Below the pieces are notes generated by a model that ran no database searches, was not told the DNA's origin, and worked only from the letters and a program-made list of their open reading frames with translations. 6,297 bases of DNA from Nitrososphaera sp. GTDB taxonomy: Archaea > Thermoproteota > Nitrososphaeria > Nitrososphaerales > Nitrososphaeraceae. Shown here piece by piece: positions 5,431-6,297 of this stretch (positions within the stretch are counted from its first letter, which is position 1; every line of letters starts with the position of its first letter). The position numbers and the translations under genes are program-made. The stretch is taken from NCBI GenBank assembly GCA_022545875.1, contig JAKEIF010000282.1:1-6297 (forward strand). Reading direction: 5' to 3'.

Positions 5431-6297
5431 ATGTCTGCCCTACTCAAAGATCGAGTCTGGACCATGCTCTCCGAAGTCGCAAAAAGAGGCGTTTATCCCC
5501 TACACGGAAACAGGCTTGGACTATACCGCGTTCCCATAGAGATCACTGAAAAATCAGATATCGCAGGAATCATGAATGATCTCAAGAGCTCGGGCTTTAA
5601 GATGGACACTCACGCTGACCGGATCTATGTGACCTACAAGTGGTCTGAAAAAGGAGAAGACTTGGTTACAAAGGACGAGCTTGTAGCTGATCTGAACATC
5701 ACTGTTGAGATCGTGACAGGCGAAGTAGTCGATTTGATTTATCAGATTAGGCAATTAGAATATTTCGGAGACCCCTACTGGATCAGGAATTATCGCCAAA
5801 AGGCAGACCAGAATGCAAAGATGGTCATTGATACTATTATCCGCAATACAAAGATTGGCGACAAGTTGATCGCCCATTGGCAAAAGGCCGAAAAACTCAG
5901 CTTGGAGGCTGCGATAAAGAAACTAGAGGAAGTTGCTCCATTGGCAAAGAATCCCAAAGCACGCAGCGCGACAGCGCCGCCACCGCCAGCGGCTCCATCT
6001 GCCGCTCCAAAGCCTGCAGCTGCTCAGGCGATGGCCGCACCATCAGCGCCTTCAGCAGGAGGCTCCACCACCATCTCCCTTTCAGGCACTGGCACTAGCT
6101 ACTCCAAAGTCGAAGGACCGATTGACGCCAAGTTCAAAGAGTCAAGGCAAATGGCTGGAACATACGAGGGAATCAAAGTATGGGGCCCAGTAGACGCTCC
6201 CGGCCAATTGGGAATATGGGGAGACTCTGTCTGCGTTGACTTTGACATATGCGTGGCTGATGGGGCATGCATCGAAGCCTGCCCAGTCAACGTGTAT
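5431..6297 (+). CDS. Ferredoxin with long N-terminal unknown domain; Sulfolobus-type dicluster module (3' end cut off)
   Basis: The open frame gives 289 residues and runs off the window. Residues 1-170 form an alpha/beta then helical region that I do not recognise. A low-complexity Ala/Pro linker (about 177-210) follows, then a module resembling Sulfolobus zinc-containing ferredoxin: KVWGPVDAPGQLGIWG (249-264) and VDFDICVADGACIEACPV (269-286). The cluster motif is C274-x2-D277-x2-C280-x3-C284-P, with Asp in place of the second Cys, as in archaeal ferredoxins carrying one [3Fe-4S] and one [4Fe-4S] cluster. The second cysteine set should lie beyond the window. Relatives pass electrons from 2-oxoacid:ferredoxin oxidoreductases in the cytoplasm. 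Three zinc-ligand histidines of the Sulfolobus protein align with Y245, I248 and W263, so that zinc site appears absent. The ATG at 5431 is preceded by a TATA-like box. Confidence 0.88.
   Translation, partial: MSALLKDRVWTMLSEVAKRGVYPLHGNRLGLYRVPIEITEKSDIAGIMNDLKSSGFKMDTHADRIYVTYKWSEKGEDLVTKDELVADLNITVEIVTGEVVDLIYQIRQLEYFGDPYWIRNYRQKADQNAKMVIDTIIRNTKIGDKLIAHWQKAEKLSLEAAIKKLEEVAPLAKNPKARSATAPPPPAAPSAAPKPAAAQAMAAPSAPSAGGSTTISLSGTGTSYSKVEGPIDAKFKESRQMAGTYEGIKVWGPVDAPGQLGIWGDSVCVDFDICVADGACIEACPVNVY
5959..6060 (+). other. Ala/Pro-rich interdomain linker in the ferredoxin gene
   Basis: This GC-rich stretch encodes about 34 residues, largely Ala and Pro with some Ser (roughly residues 177-210, including a run of four Pro). 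It separates the unknown N-terminal region from the iron-sulfur module and is probably a flexible tether. The GC bias opens long spurious frames in the other phases here. Confidence 0.75.

Noticed and set aside
5877..6193. Two overlapping plus-strand frames inside the ferredoxin gene.
   Set aside because: They are out of phase with the ferredoxin frame and arise from the GC-rich Ala/Pro linker; their translations are low-complexity and domain-free.

Overview
The window looks like a chromosomal segment of a mesophilic thaumarchaeon (Nitrososphaeria, Nitrososphaera-like, moderate GC). The evidence is a set of archaea-only or archaeal-type genes: exosome Rrp41/Rrp42, ribosomal protein L37Ae, KEOPS Pcc1, prefoldin beta, a helicase-less XPF nuclease, PIN-type Nob1 and a Sulfolobus-type dicluster ferredoxin. 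AT-rich TATA-like boxes lie about 25-30 bases before several starts, implying leaderless or very short leaders. The genus is inferred from gene content, not from a database match.

Bases 1-1861 (+) hold the information-processing cluster: the 3' end of rrp41, then rrp42 (4-base GTGA overlap, perfect Shine-Dalgarno), rpl37ae (1-base gap), pcc1 (TTG start, 26-base overlap with rpl37ae) and pfdB (own TATA-like box). It joins RNA degradation, the ribosome, tRNA t6A modification and protein folding. Bases 1896-2618 (+) encode the short XPF/ERCC4 nuclease behind its own probable promoter.

A minus-strand pair follows, convergent with xpf: NAD kinase (3980-3147) and nob1 (3157-2648), overlapping by 11 bases. 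A short divergent intergenic region (3981-4082) separates NAD kinase from a plus-strand two-domain rhodanese sulfurtransferase (4083-4934). Next come a 100-residue protein of unknown function (5051-5353) and the 5' part of an unusual ferredoxin (5431 to the window end). That ferredoxin has an unrecognised N-terminal region of about 170 residues, an Ala/Pro linker and a Sulfolobus-type ferredoxin module lacking the three zinc-binding histidines.

Most of the window is ordinary core archaeal gene content. I see no mobile element, CRISPR array, tRNA or rRNA. The points most worth a second look are the fused, apparently zinc-less ferredoxin, the easily missed pcc1 with its TTG start, and the unknown 100-residue protein. 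No intergenic stretch exceeds 300 bases.
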